Both the position numbers and the translations under genes were made by a program. The notes under the pieces were generated by a model. The model was not told where the DNA came from, did no database searches, and was given only the letters and a program-made list of their open reading frames with translations. A stretch of 64,000 nucleotides of DNA, from contig BAABWY010000005.1 of assembly GCA_040367435.1 (NCBI GenBank), positions 62,001-126,000 on the forward strand, written 5' to 3'. This DNA comes from Hyphomicrobiales bacterium 4NK60-0047b (lineage in GTDB: Bacteria > Pseudomonadota > Alphaproteobacteria > Rhizobiales > HXMU1428-3). This document shows positions 55,630 to 64,000 of this stretch, piece by piece; position 1 is the first letter of the stretch, and each line of letters begins with the position of its first letter.

Positions 55630-57243
55630 GTGACGTTAAAGGCAATTGATGGTGGTGCAAACAAGCATGTAACCTTCCCTATTCGGGAACCAGGTACTAT
55701 TCACCTTAATAACAGCCGCGCAGAGCTATATGATGTAGCTATCGAGCGCGGCGAAGGTAAGCGGGCAGCGAACGGTGCCTTTGCTGTAACCACTGGACAA
55801 CATACGGGCCGCTCGGCGAAAGACAAATATGTCGTTCGTGATGCATCTACTGAAGATACAATCTGGTGGGACAATAGCGCTGCTATGACCCCTGAACAAT
55901 TTGCAACCTTGAAAGAAGACTTTCTAGCGCATGCCAATAATCGCGAATTGTTTGTACAAGATTTATTCGCTGGCGCTGATCCTGTCCATAGGTTAAATAG
56001 CCGCATCTATTGTGAATTTGCCTGGCACGCTCTGTTTATCCAACATCTGATGATTGAACCAAGCGCTCAAGATAGAGAAAATTTTGACATTGGTTTCACT
56101 ATTGTAGACCTCCCTAGCTTTAAAGCAGATCCTGCCCGTCACGGCACTCGCTCTGAGACTGCTATTGCTCTAGACCTTGCAAACAAGCTTGTCCTTATCG
56201 GTGGCACTGAATATGCCGGTGAGATGAAAAAATCTGTTTTCTCATATCTGAACTATATCCTTCCTGAAAAAAATATTATGCCGATGCACTGCTCTGTGAA
56301 TGAAGATGCTTCAGGCAGCTCTGCTGTCTTCTTCGGCCTTTCTGGTACGGGTAAGACAACTCTTTCAGCTGATCCAAAGCGACCGCTTGTTGGTGATGAC
56401 GAACATGGTTGGGCCCCTAACGGTGTCTTTAACTTTGAGGGTGGCTGCTATGCGAAAGCCATTCGCCTTTCTGAAGACGCAGAGCCTGAAATTTACGGTG
56501 CTATTAACCGCGAGCATGCGGTGATGGAAAATGTTGTTCTTAATGATGCTGGCGAGCCTGACTTTGATAATGGCTCTTTAACCGAGAATACTCGCGGTGC
56601 CTATCCTCTTGATTTTATTAAGGGCGCTAGCGAAACTGGCATGAGTGGCCAGCCTTTAAATATCGTTATGCTAACTGCTGACGCTTTTGGTGTTTTGCCT
56701 CCAATTGCGAAACTCACACCAGCTCAAGCGATGTATCACTTCCTTTCAGGCTATACAGCCAAAGTTGCTGGTACTGAAAAAGGTGTCACAGAACCAACCG
56801 CTACATTCTCTACATGTTTTGGCGCTCCATTTATGCCTCGCCATCCAAGCGTTTATGGCAACTTGCTTCGCGACCTAATTGCGGAACATAAGGTTGATTG
56901 CTGGCTTGTTAACACCGGTTGGACCGGCGGCAAGTATGGCGTTGGTAACCGGATGCCTATTAAAGCGACACGCCGCCTTCTTGATGCTGCCCTTGGTGGT
57001 AGTTTGAAATCTGCGCCTATGCGGGTTGATCCAATTTTTGGATTTGAAGTGCCTGAGCAAGTTGAAGGTCTTGATGATCAATCAATTTTAACACCACGTG
57101 AGACTTGGGCTGACAAAGCTGAATATGATCAAGGTGCGGCTAAACTTGTCGAGATTTTCGTTGAGAATTTCAAAAAATTTGAGAGCCATGTGGCTGCCGA
57201 TGTGAGAGCTGCTGCTCCTCAAATTCAGGATGCTGCTGAATAA
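55630..57243 (+). CDS. pckA: Phosphoenolpyruvate carboxykinase (ATP)
   Basis: 537 residues, GTG start (no other start is in frame, since a stop precedes at 55621). Makes PEP from oxaloacetate with ATP, first step of gluconeogenesis. [20 protein letters not shown] is the P-loop, VGDDEHGW the metal site; earlier [17 protein letters not shown] and [20 protein letters not shown], later [15 protein letters not shown]. Divergent from chvI, the conserved rhizobial layout. Confidence 0.96.
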   Translation: MTLKAIDGGANKHVTFPIREPGTIHLNNSRAELYDVAIERGEGKRAANGAFAVTTGQHTGRSAKDKYVVRDASTEDTIWWDNSAAMTPEQFATLKEDFLAHANNRELFVQDLFAGADPVHRLNSRIYCEFAWHALFIQHLMIEPSAQDRENFDIGFTIVDLPSFKADPARHGTRSETAIALDLANKLVLIGGTEYAGEMKKSVFSYLNYILPEKNIMPMHCSVNEDASGSSAVFFGLSGTGKTTLSADPKRPLVGDDEHGWAPNGVFNFEGGCYAKAIRLSEDAEPEIYGAINREHAVMENVVLNDAGEPDFDNGSLTENTRGAYPLDFIKGASETGMSGQPLNIVMLTADAFGVLPPIAKLTPAQAMYHFLSGYTAKVAGTEKGVTEPTATFSTCFGAPFMPRHPSVYGNLLRDLIAEHKVDCWLVNTGWTGGKYGVGNRMPIKATRRLLDAALGGSLKSAPMRVDPIFGFEVPEQVEGLDDQSILTPRETWADKAEYDQGAAKLVEIFVENFKKFESHVAADVRAAAPQIQDAAE

Positions 57244-57269
57244 ACTTTTCAGTTTCAAAGAATTAATTA

Positions 57270-57299
57270 AAAGGCTGCTTTTAAGCGGCCTTTTTTTTT
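57270..57299 (+). terminator. pckA terminator
   Basis: AAGGC.GCTT, short loop, AAGC.GCCTT followed by nine T, 27 bases after the pckA stop. Confidence 0.88.
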
Positions 57300-57433
57300 A
57301 CGTAATTTTTGCTTAAAATTTTTAGAGTCAATTTAACATTTTTGTTCTTTTTTTGGTTTAGATCAATTTCGTAGTCTATTTCTTAGTATCTCTGATTTTT
57401 CACTTTTTTATTAACCAGCTTTGGAGGCCATTG

Positions 57434-58495
57434 ATGGTTCATTTATCTAAACTTCGCTCCTCTGTTATTCTGAAATGTCTCTTATGTCTTCTATCCTTTG
57501 CTCCACTGGCCTTTACTCCTCAGGCCTTTGCAGAAACTCCCCAAGCACAGCTTAAAGGTCTGCCTACTTGTAAGGGTGTTGATATTATTGAAGAAATGAG
57601 GATTATTGAACCAGAGCGGTATAAAAAATTAAAGCGTGTTTCAGATATAGAGAAGAACTCAAATGCAGTTCTTTGGCGCATTGAGGGGGCAACAGGTGCG
57701 CCCTCTTATTTATTTGGAACCATGCATACAACAGACCCTGAAGTCACTGCATTTAGCGATCAGGCAAAGGCCGCCTTTAAAGAGGCAAAGACAGTTGCTG
57801 TGGAAATTGCTAATTTGAAACCAACTACTATTCAGGCTTACATACAAAAAAATTCCAATAAGTTTTTTTCACTTAAAGGCCCTAAACTCAATGAATATTT
57901 GAGCCAGGATGATTACAGTTATGTCATAAATTTAGCCGTGAAGCAGGGAATGCCTAAAAACATGATCCCTCTGCTGAAACCTTGGTTTGCCTATATCAGC
58001 TATTTTCAAATTCCTGGTTGTGAAGCTTTTCGCATGAGCAATGGACTTGTTTCTCTTGATCAACATATAATCAAAAGAGCAAAATTGGCTGGTAAACGTT
58101 TGGTTGGTCTAGAAAGTTTAGATGATCAATTTTCTGCGTTCGATGCACTTGCCCCTAAGCACCAAGTTACACTTCTTCAAGATGGAATTTTTCAACATAA
58201 GCGGATTAATGATTTTTATTTTACTGCTATGCAACTTTATAAATCTCGCCAGATAGGCATGATGATTCCTCTCTCGATCGCTTTTGGCAAGGATGAGGAA
58301 AAGACAACTGCGGCTATGGCTGAATTTCTTGAAATCATGGTAGTTAAACGCAACAAGCAGATGTTTGAACATTCTCTCCCTCTGGTAAATAAAGGAGGCG
58401 CTTTTATTGCTGTTGGCGCTCTTCATATGACGGGGCAACATGGCTTGGTTGAGGCATTTCGCAGTGCTGGTTATGACGTGACAAAAATAAACTAG
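57434..58495 (+). CDS. TraB/GumN family protein, exported
   Basis: 353 residues from ATG at 57434, with GGAGG seven bases upstream. Signal peptide with hydrophobic core (LKCLLCLLSFAPLAFTPQAF) ending FAE. The TraB/GumN fold shows WRIEGATGAPSYLFGTMHTT (GTxH motif), AFKEAKTVAVEIA, and at the end KGGAFIAVGALHMTGQHGL. Related proteins are metalloprotease-like (erythromycin-esterase/Tiki-related); the substrate is unknown. Monocistronic or with the DUF2059 gene 87 bases downstream. Confidence 0.82.
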   Translation: MVHLSKLRSSVILKCLLCLLSFAPLAFTPQAFAETPQAQLKGLPTCKGVDIIEEMRIIEPERYKKLKRVSDIEKNSNAVLWRIEGATGAPSYLFGTMHTTDPEVTAFSDQAKAAFKEAKTVAVEIANLKPTTIQAYIQKNSNKFFSLKGPKLNEYLSQDDYSYVINLAVKQGMPKNMIPLLKPWFAYISYFQIPGCEAFRMSNGLVSLDQHIIKRAKLAGKRLVGLESLDDQFSAFDALAPKHQVTLLQDGIFQHKRINDFYFTAMQLYKSRQIGMMIPLSIAFGKDEEKTTAAMAEFLEIMVVKRNKQMFEHSLPLVNKGGAFIAVGALHMTGQHGLVEAFRSAGYDVTKIN

Positions 58496-58582
58496 GGTCT
58501 TGATATCCCTCTCGAACCTTAGAGAGTTCTTGGCCTATTAATTTTACGTGTTCTCTCAAATAATTTTATTAAGGAATCCCAA

Positions 58583-59110
58583 ATGAGATCTTTTATTCTA
58601 CCTTTTCTATTAATGAGTGTTTTAATTCTCAATTGTTCATTCACCATGTCTTCAGTCGCTTTGGCTAAAGATGCTCAAAATAAAAGTGCCGATACGGAAA
58701 CGTTAGCAGCTGCTAAAAAACTCGTTGATCATTTGATTGGCAGTACTTTTATTGAGCAAATGGCCAAACAATCTTGGGGGGCAATTGCATCTGAAGTTAA
58801 ATCTAAAAACCCCAATATTGATGCGGCCCAATTAGAAGACTTTAGATTGGCTTTTCTAGAACTGCAAAAACAGAATATGGATGATATTCTTTCTGATACG
58901 CCGCAAATTTATGCACGCTACTACACAAAGCAAGAACTCACTCAACTTTATGAGTTTCAAACCTCACCATTAGGCAAGAAAACATTAGAAGTTACTCCTA
59001 AAATAATGGGAGAAATGATGCCTGTTATTCTTAAGAAAGTGCAAACCATTGCACCTCGTATTCAGCAATTAATGAGACAGCGGATCAAAGAAAAAGGTTA
59101 TAAAATTTAA
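58583..59110 (+). CDS. DUF2059-domain secreted protein
   Basis: 175 residues. Signal peptide (FILPFLLMSVLILNCSFTM, then VALA). The mature helical domain has YARYYTKQELTQLYEFQTSP then LGKKTLEVTPKIMGEMMPVI, the DUF2059 hallmark. Function unknown. AAGGAATCCC precedes the ATG. A strong terminator follows at 59133. Confidence 0.85.
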   Translation: MRSFILPFLLMSVLILNCSFTMSSVALAKDAQNKSADTETLAAAKKLVDHLIGSTFIEQMAKQSWGAIASEVKSKNPNIDAAQLEDFRLAFLELQKQNMDDILSDTPQIYARYYTKQELTQLYEFQTSPLGKKTLEVTPKIMGEMMPVILKKVQTIAPRIQQLMRQRIKEKGYKI

Positions 59111-59132
59111 TAATCATAACTACTTATAAATT

Positions 59133-59171
59133 AAAAAAGGCGCGATTTCGAAAAGAAATTGCGCCTTTTTT
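59133..59171. terminator. Bidirectional terminator between DUF2059 gene and lpdA
   Basis: AAAAAAGGCGCGATTTC, loop GAAAA, GAAAT.GCGCCTTTTTT. A- and T-runs on both sides suit the two convergent genes. Confidence 0.92.
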
Positions 59172-59206
59172 AATACGTTATTTTCAAAACAATCGAAGTT
59201 TTATTC

Positions 59207-60622
59207 TTACATATGAATAGTGCGTTTGTCTGTTGCGAGCGCTGCTTCTTTGATCGCTTCAGTAAGTGTTGGGTGAGCGTGACATGTTCTAGCTAAGTCT
59301 TCTGCTGACCCACCAAATTCCATCAACACAGTTGCTTCACCAATCATTTCGCCTGCCATTGGACCAACGATGTGAACACCTAAAACACGGTCCGTTTTCT
59401 TGTCAGCTAAAACTTTAACAAAACCATCTGTTTGATTATTGGCTTTTGCACGTCCATTGGCCATGAATGGGAATTTACCGCTTACATAATCGCGGCCTTC
59501 TTCCTTCAGTTCCTCTTCTGTTTTACCAACAGTTGCCACTTCAGGGTATGTGTAGACAACACCAGGGATCAGATTGTAATTCACGTGCCCCGCTTGGCCG
59601 GCTAGGTTTTCAGCTAATGCTACGCCTTCTTCTTCAGCTTTGTGAGCTAGCATCGCCCCTTCAATAACGTCACCGATTGCAAAAATGCCAGGAACATTTG
59701 TTTGGAACTTCTCATCTACAGAGATACGTCCACGATTATCTTTAGCAACGCCTAAATCTTCTAGCCCTAAACCTTCAGTAAATGGCACGCGGCCAATGGC
59801 CACGAGAACTGAGTTAGTCTCGATCACTTCAGCGTCACCGCCATCTCTTGGCTCGATTGTGACTTTCGTTTTGCCTTTGGCTGACTTTGCTTTTTCAACG
59901 CCCGTTACTTTCGAGCCGAGCTTGAATTCGATGCCTTGCTTTTTCAATATTTTCTGGAACTGTGTTGCAACTTCAGTATCCATACCAGGCAAGATGCGAT
60001 CAAGAAATTCGACAACCGTTACTTTGGCACCTAAGCGGCGCCAAACTGAGCCAAGCTCCAAACCGATAACGCCTGCACCTACAACAACCATGTGATCAGG
60101 AACTTTACCAAGTTCTAGGGCACCAGTCGATGAGACAACTGTTTTCTCATCAATCTCAATGCCTGGAATTTGCGCAACATCAGAGCCAGTCGCAATACAG
60201 ATGTTTTTTGATTTCAGGGTTGTTGTTTTACCATCATCAGCTGTCACGGTGACTTCACCGGCTTTTGAGATCTTGCCCATTCCGTGAAAGGCTGTGATTT
60301 TATTCTTTTTAAACAAGAACTCAATGCCGCTAACATTCCCATCGATGGTATCTGTTTTATGCTTCATCATGCCTGGCAAATCTAATTCAGGCTTCACTTT
60401 AATACCCAATTTAGCCATACCGTGATTGGCTTCGTCGAATAATTCCGACGCATGCAACAATGCTTTGGATGGAATGCAGCCGACGTTCAGGCAGGTTCCG
60501 CCGTGGGTTTTTCTTTTCTCAACAACAGCAACTTTCATGCCCAATTGCGCAGCGCGAATGGCGCAGACATAGCCCCCTGGACCAGAGCCAATAATTGTTA
60601 AATCAAATTCTTGATCGGACAT
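59207..60622 (-). CDS. lpdA: Dihydrolipoyl dehydrogenase (E3)
   Basis: 471 residues. FAD site [19 protein letters not shown], redox disulfide [20 protein letters not shown] site [19 protein letters not shown], second FAD motif [20 protein letters not shown], and the C-terminal catalytic His region [15 protein letters not shown]. It reoxidises lipoamide for 2-oxoglutarate dehydrogenase, whose E1 and E2 genes lie upstream on the same strand. 160 bases separate it from the membrane protein gene. Confidence 0.95.
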   Translation of the reverse strand: MSDQEFDLTIIGSGPGGYVCAIRAAQLGMKVAVVEKRKTHGGTCLNVGCIPSKALLHASELFDEANHGMAKLGIKVKPELDLPGMMKHKTDTIDGNVSGIEFLFKKNKITAFHGMGKISKAGEVTVTADDGKTTTLKSKNICIATGSDVAQIPGIEIDEKTVVSSTGALELGKVPDHMVVVGAGVIGLELGSVWRRLGAKVTVVEFLDRILPGMDTEVATQFQKILKKQGIEFKLGSKVTGVEKAKSAKGKTKVTIEPRDGGDAEVIETNSVLVAIGRVPFTEGLGLEDLGVAKDNRGRISVDEKFQTNVPGIFAIGDVIEGAMLAHKAEEEGVALAENLAGQAGHVNYNLIPGVVYTYPEVATVGKTEEELKEEGRDYVSGKFPFMANGRAKANNQTDGFVKVLADKKTDRVLGVHIVGPMAGEMIGEATVLMEFGGSAEDLARTCHAHPTLTEAIKEAALATDKRTIHM

Positions 60623-60782
60623 GGTTTTCCCACCCTCAATTTATCTTATCGGTTTTTGGCTCAAAAAAACTGCTCTCATGTTTGAAAAATTTAAGAAGCA
60701 ATCTTTGTAATATGAGCCTTTTGTTTAATTTAAAGCTTTTGCTGTTTCAAGATAATTCCTTGAAAAGTTAAAGCGTTAAACC

Positions 60783-61253
60783 CTATGTTAAAATATCATC
60801 TTCATCACATCCGGCTGCATAAAGCGCCAGGATTAGTGAAATTAAAATCATAATGGTTGAAGCAATTAGGCCGTATGTACCATACGCTTCAATGCCATTT
60901 GCCATTAAGAGGTCATAGCCAACAAAACCTATGACCATTGTGATTGGTACCAACCAAAGAAATGGCACGGCCCATTCAGAGCGAAACAACATCAACAAGC
61001 CACCAATGATAGCACCACCTATTGACGCCATCCAAAGGCCTGTGCGCCATATAGGAAAGCTATCTACCATTTCTTTAAATGCAGCGGGTAGTTGAGCAAT
61101 GTATTCAGCGTTTCCCGTCGTGATCATATAATAATCAATAAGACCGAAAGCACCCCAGATGATTGCCAGAAGACTGACAATCCAAAAAAGGAAGGTTGGC
61201 TTACCATCTTCCTTGATTGAATCGTTTTTGTTCACAGTTGTGTTTTCACTCAT
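60783..61253 (-). CDS. Four-helix membrane protein between sucB and lpdA
   Basis: 156 residues from ATG at 61253, with GAGGAAAAG upstream; a frame open to 61334 overlaps sucB and is not preferred. Helices at about 22-42 (LFWIVSLLAIIWGAFGLIDY), 70-90 (GLWMASIGGAIIGGLLMLF), 97-115 (VPFLWLVPITMVIGFVGYD) and 126-146. Both ends acidic. From memory, similar small membrane proteins occur in the alphaproteobacterial suc cluster; function unknown. 46 bases after sucB, so likely co-transcribed. Confidence 0.72.
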   Translation of the reverse strand: MSENTTVNKNDSIKEDGKPTFLFWIVSLLAIIWGAFGLIDYYMITTGNAEYIAQLPAAFKEMVDSFPIWRTGLWMASIGGAIIGGLLMLFRSEWAVPFLWLVPITMVIGFVGYDLLMANGIEAYGTYGLIASTIMILISLILALYAAGCDEDDILT

Positions 61254-61299
61254 AATCTTTTCCTCACTCTCTGTTCTGGATTGCGAGATACCCTTTAAA

Positions 61300-62505
61300 T
61301 TAGAGATCAAGCACCAGACGCTGTGGATCCTCAAGTGCTTCTTTTACACGCACAAGGAAGGTCACAGCTCCTTTTCCATCTACAATACGGTGATCGTAAG
61401 ACAGAGCCAAATACATCATTGGGCGAATTTTGATTTCTCCATCCACAACGATTGGGCGTTTTTCGATGCGGTGCATGCCTAAGATGCCCGATTGCGGAGC
61501 ATTTAGAATTGGTGTTGACATTAGCGAGCCATATACACCGCCATTTGAAATGGTGAATGTGCCGCCCTGCATTTCATCAATACCAAGCTTGCCATCACGT
61601 GCGCGAATGCCAAAGTCACCGATTGTTTTTTCAATGCCAGCTAAGCTTAATTCATCAGCGTCGCGAACAACAGGGACAACCAAACCTTTTGGTGTGCCAA
61701 CAGCTACAGCTACGTGATAATAATTTTTATAGATGATGTCGTTGCCATCAATTTCAGCGTTAACTTCAGGAACATCTCTTAGAGCCTGGATACAAGCCTT
61801 AACAAACAGCCCCATAAATCCTAGTTTTACGCCATGTTTCTTCTCGAATAGATCTTTATAATCTTTTCTAAGTTCCATTACCGCTGTCATATCGACATCG
61901 TTAAAGGTTGTAAGCATGGCTGCTGTTGATTGAGCATCTTTCAGACGACGTGCAATTGTTTGACGAAGTTTCGTCATACGAACGCGTTCTTCGCGCGGCG
62001 CATCATCGGCACTTGAAGGTGCACGTGCTGCGACAGCTGGAGCTGCATTCTTTTGAGCGCCGCCTTGATCAATAGCACTTAAGATATCTTCTTTCAGCAC
62101 TTGGCCACGTCTGCCAGAGCCATTTACACTTGCTAGATCAATATTATTTTCTTTGGCAAGTTTTCCAGCTGATGGGCTTGGCGGCATATCATCATTGGCA
62201 GCTGCTGCTTTTTCTTCTTTTTTCGGACTTTCAGCTTTGGCTGCTGGGGCTGCAACGGCCGCTGCTTCACCTTCTGCGATGGCGCCAAGAAGAGCACCAA
62301 CTTCAACGGTGTCTCCTTCTTCAACTTCAATCGCTCCCATTACGCCTGCCACTGGTGATGGCACTTCAACGGTTACTTTATCAGTTTCTAATTCAACGAG
62401 AGGCTCATCAACATTGACGGCCTCGCCAGGCTTTTTAAACCATTGTCCAATGGTTGCTTCAGTGACACTTTCACCAAGAGTTGGAACTCTTATTTCTGTT
62501 GACAT
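61300..62505 (-). CDS. sucB: 2-oxoglutarate dehydrogenase E2 (dihydrolipoamide succinyltransferase)
   Basis: 401 residues. Lipoyl domain with the lipoylated lysine in [20 protein letters not shown], an Ala/Lys/Glu-rich linker, peripheral-subunit-binding domain [20 protein letters not shown] then [13 protein letters not shown], and the catalytic core with [20 protein letters not shown] and [17 protein letters not shown] (His and Asp of the transferase). TCA-cycle enzyme. It follows sucA after 33 bases. Confidence 0.96.
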   Translation of the reverse strand: MSTEIRVPTLGESVTEATIGQWFKKPGEAVNVDEPLVELETDKVTVEVPSPVAGVMGAIEVEEGDTVEVGALLGAIAEGEAAAVAAPAAKAESPKKEEKAAAANDDMPPSPSAGKLAKENNIDLASVNGSGRRGQVLKEDILSAIDQGGAQKNAAPAVAARAPSSADDAPREERVRMTKLRQTIARRLKDAQSTAAMLTTFNDVDMTAVMELRKDYKDLFEKKHGVKLGFMGLFVKACIQALRDVPEVNAEIDGNDIIYKNYYHVAVAVGTPKGLVVPVVRDADELSLAGIEKTIGDFGIRARDGKLGIDEMQGGTFTISNGGVYGSLMSTPILNAPQSGILGMHRIEKRPIVVDGEIKIRPMMYLALSYDHRIVDGKGAVTFLVRVKEALEDPQRLVLDL

Positions 62506-62538
62506 TGTATTGCCCTCATATTTGCAATTTCATCAAAA

Positions 62539-64000
62539 TTATACAGTTAATGCTTCATCTAAGAAGGCATTGAGTTGCGCCATGTGCCTGCTCATCATGC
62601 CAGTTGCAGTGGATGCACTTGCCGCACGCCCAACATAAGATGGACGTTTGGTTTTAGCTCCTGTGTGATCCAAGACCCACTCAATATTACTTTCAACAAA
62701 GCTCCAAGCGCCCATGTTTTTAGGCTCTTCCTGACACCAGATGACATCTGCATCTTTAAAGCGCGATAGCTCTTGGGCCAAAGCGCGCGCCGGGAATGGA
62801 TAAAGCTGTTCAACACGCATTAGATAAACGTCTTTTATGCCGCGTTTTTCGCGCTCTTCAAACAAATCATAATAAACCTTGCCTGTGCACAAGACCACGC
62901 GCTTGATTTTCTCATCAGCAACCAGCTTATCTTTTTTATCTGATGCCAACTCAGCGTCATCCCACAAAACACGGTGGAATGTTGAGTCTGGACCGAATTC
63001 ATCTAAACGAGATATCACACGTTTGTGCCGCAATAATGATTTTGGCGTCATCAGAATAAGTGGTTTTCTGAATTTACGATGTAATTGACGGCGCAGAATA
63101 TGGAAATAGTTCGCTGGTGTTGTACAGTTCGCTACTTGCCAATTGTCCTCAGCAGACAATTGCAAATACCGCTCGAGACGCGCTGAAGAGTGCTCTGGCC
63201 CTTGCCCCTCATAACCGTGAGGCAGCATCACAACCAAGCCCGACATACGAAGCCATTTGCGCTCGCCTGAACATAAGAACTGATCAAAAATAACCTGTGC
63301 CCCATTGGCAAAGTCACCAAATTGAGCTTCCCACATGGTAAGAGCTTGTGGTTCTGCCAGGCTATAGCCATATTCAAAGCCAAGAACCGCTTCTTCAGAA
63401 AGACTGGAGTTGATCACCTCAAAATGACCTTGGGTCTCTGAGATGTTATTTAGGGGTGTATATTTATCTTCATTTTCCTGATCAAGCAAAACTGAATGGC
63501 GATGAGAAAAAGTGCCGCGTTCACAATCTTGGCCTGAAAGGCGAACTCTGAAGCCTTCATTGACCAGCGAACCATAGGCCATATGCTCTGCCATGCCCCA
63601 ATCAATGCCAGCTTCGTCGTCGATCATTTTTCTGCGTTTTTTAATCAAACGCCCGATGGTTTTATGGATTTTAAAACCTTCCGGGATCTCGGTGATTTTA
63701 TTACCAATATTTCTTAGTTCATCCAATTCAACGCCTGTTTCACCACGCCGCGCATCATCTTCAGCAAAACCAATCGCTGACCAACGACCATCAAGCCAAT
63801 CTGCTTTGTTTGGCTTATAATCTTCACCAGCAGAAAACTCAACATCGAGCATTGCGCGTACTTCACCGCGCATGGCTTCAACTTCGTCTTTGGTCATCAC
63901 ACCTTCTTTGACGAGTTGTTCTGAATAGAGCTCAATGACAGATGGATGAGATCTGATTTTCTTGTACATCAATGGCTGTGTGAATGACGGCTCGTCGCCT
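62539..64000 (-). CDS. sucA: 2-oxoglutarate dehydrogenase E1, 3' part (runs off the right edge)
   Basis: 487 codons of the C-terminal half. Codons before the TTG at 63972 continue the frame (GDEPSFTQP then LMYKKIRSHPSV), so the true start is outside the window. Blocks: SGQDCERGTFSHRHSVLLDQ, FEYGYSLAEPQALTMWEAQF, GDFANGAQVIFDQFL, VVMLPHGYEGQGPEHSSARL, CQEEPKNMGAWSFVE. These belong to the transketolase-like pyrimidine half. Thiamine-dependent decarboxylation of 2-oxoglutarate. First of sucA-sucB-membrane gene-lpdA. Confidence 0.96.
   Translation of the reverse strand, partial: GDEPSFTQPLMYKKIRSHPSVIELYSEQLVKEGVMTKDEVEAMRGEVRAMLDVEFSAGEDYKPNKADWLDGRWSAIGFAEDDARRGETGVELDELRNIGNKITEIPEGFKIHKTIGRLIKKRRKMIDDEAGIDWGMAEHMAYGSLVNEGFRVRLSGQDCERGTFSHRHSVLLDQENEDKYTPLNNISETQGHFEVINSSLSEEAVLGFEYGYSLAEPQALTMWEAQFGDFANGAQVIFDQFLCSGERKWLRMSGLVVMLPHGYEGQGPEHSSARLERYLQLSAEDNWQVANCTTPANYFHILRRQLHRKFRKPLILMTPKSLLRHKRVISRLDEFGPDSTFHRVLWDDAELASDKKDKLVADEKIKRVVLCTGKVYYDLFEEREKRGIKDVYLMRVEQLYPFPARALAQELSRFKDADVIWCQEEPKNMGAWSFVESNIEWVLDHTGAKTKRPSYVGRAASASTATGMMSRHMAQLNAFLDEALTV

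Noticed and set aside
55449-55664. 71-codon minus-strand frame in the chvI/pckA spacer
   Set aside because: It overlaps the start of pckA and lies in an AT-rich promoter region.

Overview
The window looks like a piece of the main chromosome of a marine-type, fairly AT-rich (low 40s % G+C by eye) alphaproteobacterium of the Hyphomicrobiales (Rhizobiales). The evidence is gene content and order: trpF-trpB-trpA-accD-folC...trxA-addA-addB-nucleotidyltransferase-tsaE/amgK fusion-divL-ahcY-HPr-EIIA(Man)-short hprK-chvG-chvI-pckA is the arrangement known from Rhizobium/Agrobacterium relatives. ldtR/ldtP, a DivL with tyrosine in place of the phospho-acceptor histidine, and an AccD without most zinc-ribbon cysteines point the same way.

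Layout. 0.3-6.6 kb: a small conserved protein, an L,D-transpeptidase (ldtP) and its MarR regulator ldtR, a hydroxyacyl-CoA hydrolase-like protein, an extensin-like wall protein and a monooxygenase gene broken by a palindromic insertion. 6.8-14.5 kb: hemB, a SLC13/RCK permease, bpt, a DUF1835/winged-helix pair and parC. 14.5-18.1 kb: accessory block with an AT-rich two-gene cassette (soluble protein plus four-helix membrane protein), a GlsB-like membrane protein, a tetR-yciI unit with a clear operator, and tRNA-Ala(GGC). 18.2-31.9 kb: FYDLN zinc-ribbon protein, aroA, cmk, rpsA, sppA, ihfB, a DUF3291 protein, lapA-like, trpFBA, accD, folC. 31.9-35.4 kb: small accessory genes between folC and trxA. 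35.5-48.4 kb (minus strand): trxA, addA, addB, MurU-like nucleotidyltransferase, TsaE-AmgK fusion, divL. 49-57 kb: ahcY, HPr, EIIA, HPr kinase, ChvG/ChvI and, divergently, pckA. 57-64 kb: TraB/GumN and DUF2059 secreted proteins, then lpd, a small membrane protein, sucB and the 3' part of sucA.

The most striking thing not explained by genes is a set of intergenic hairpin repeats. Family A (about 30 copies in eight places) is a short hairpin whose stem exists in covarying versions (GATGC/GCATC and GTTGC/GCAAC) around a CCCAC-type loop. It occurs singly, in tandem, and nested inside the loop of another copy. Family B (six places) is a roughly 110-180 bp module of consecutive hairpins whose stems change in a compensatory way; one locus is a perfect-period 177 bp tandem duplication. 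Every copy I found of both families has the same orientation on the + strand, whatever the strand of the neighbouring genes. I know of no matching described family; they recall REP elements or rhizobial RIME elements in general style only.

Functionally the window joins central metabolism (TCA, gluconeogenesis, tryptophan, haem, fatty acid and folate synthesis), envelope maintenance and recycling (LdtP/LdtR, extensin-like, AmgK/MurU, ChvG/ChvI), cell-cycle control (DivL), recombination (AddAB) and PTS-type regulation (HPr/EIIA/HprK).
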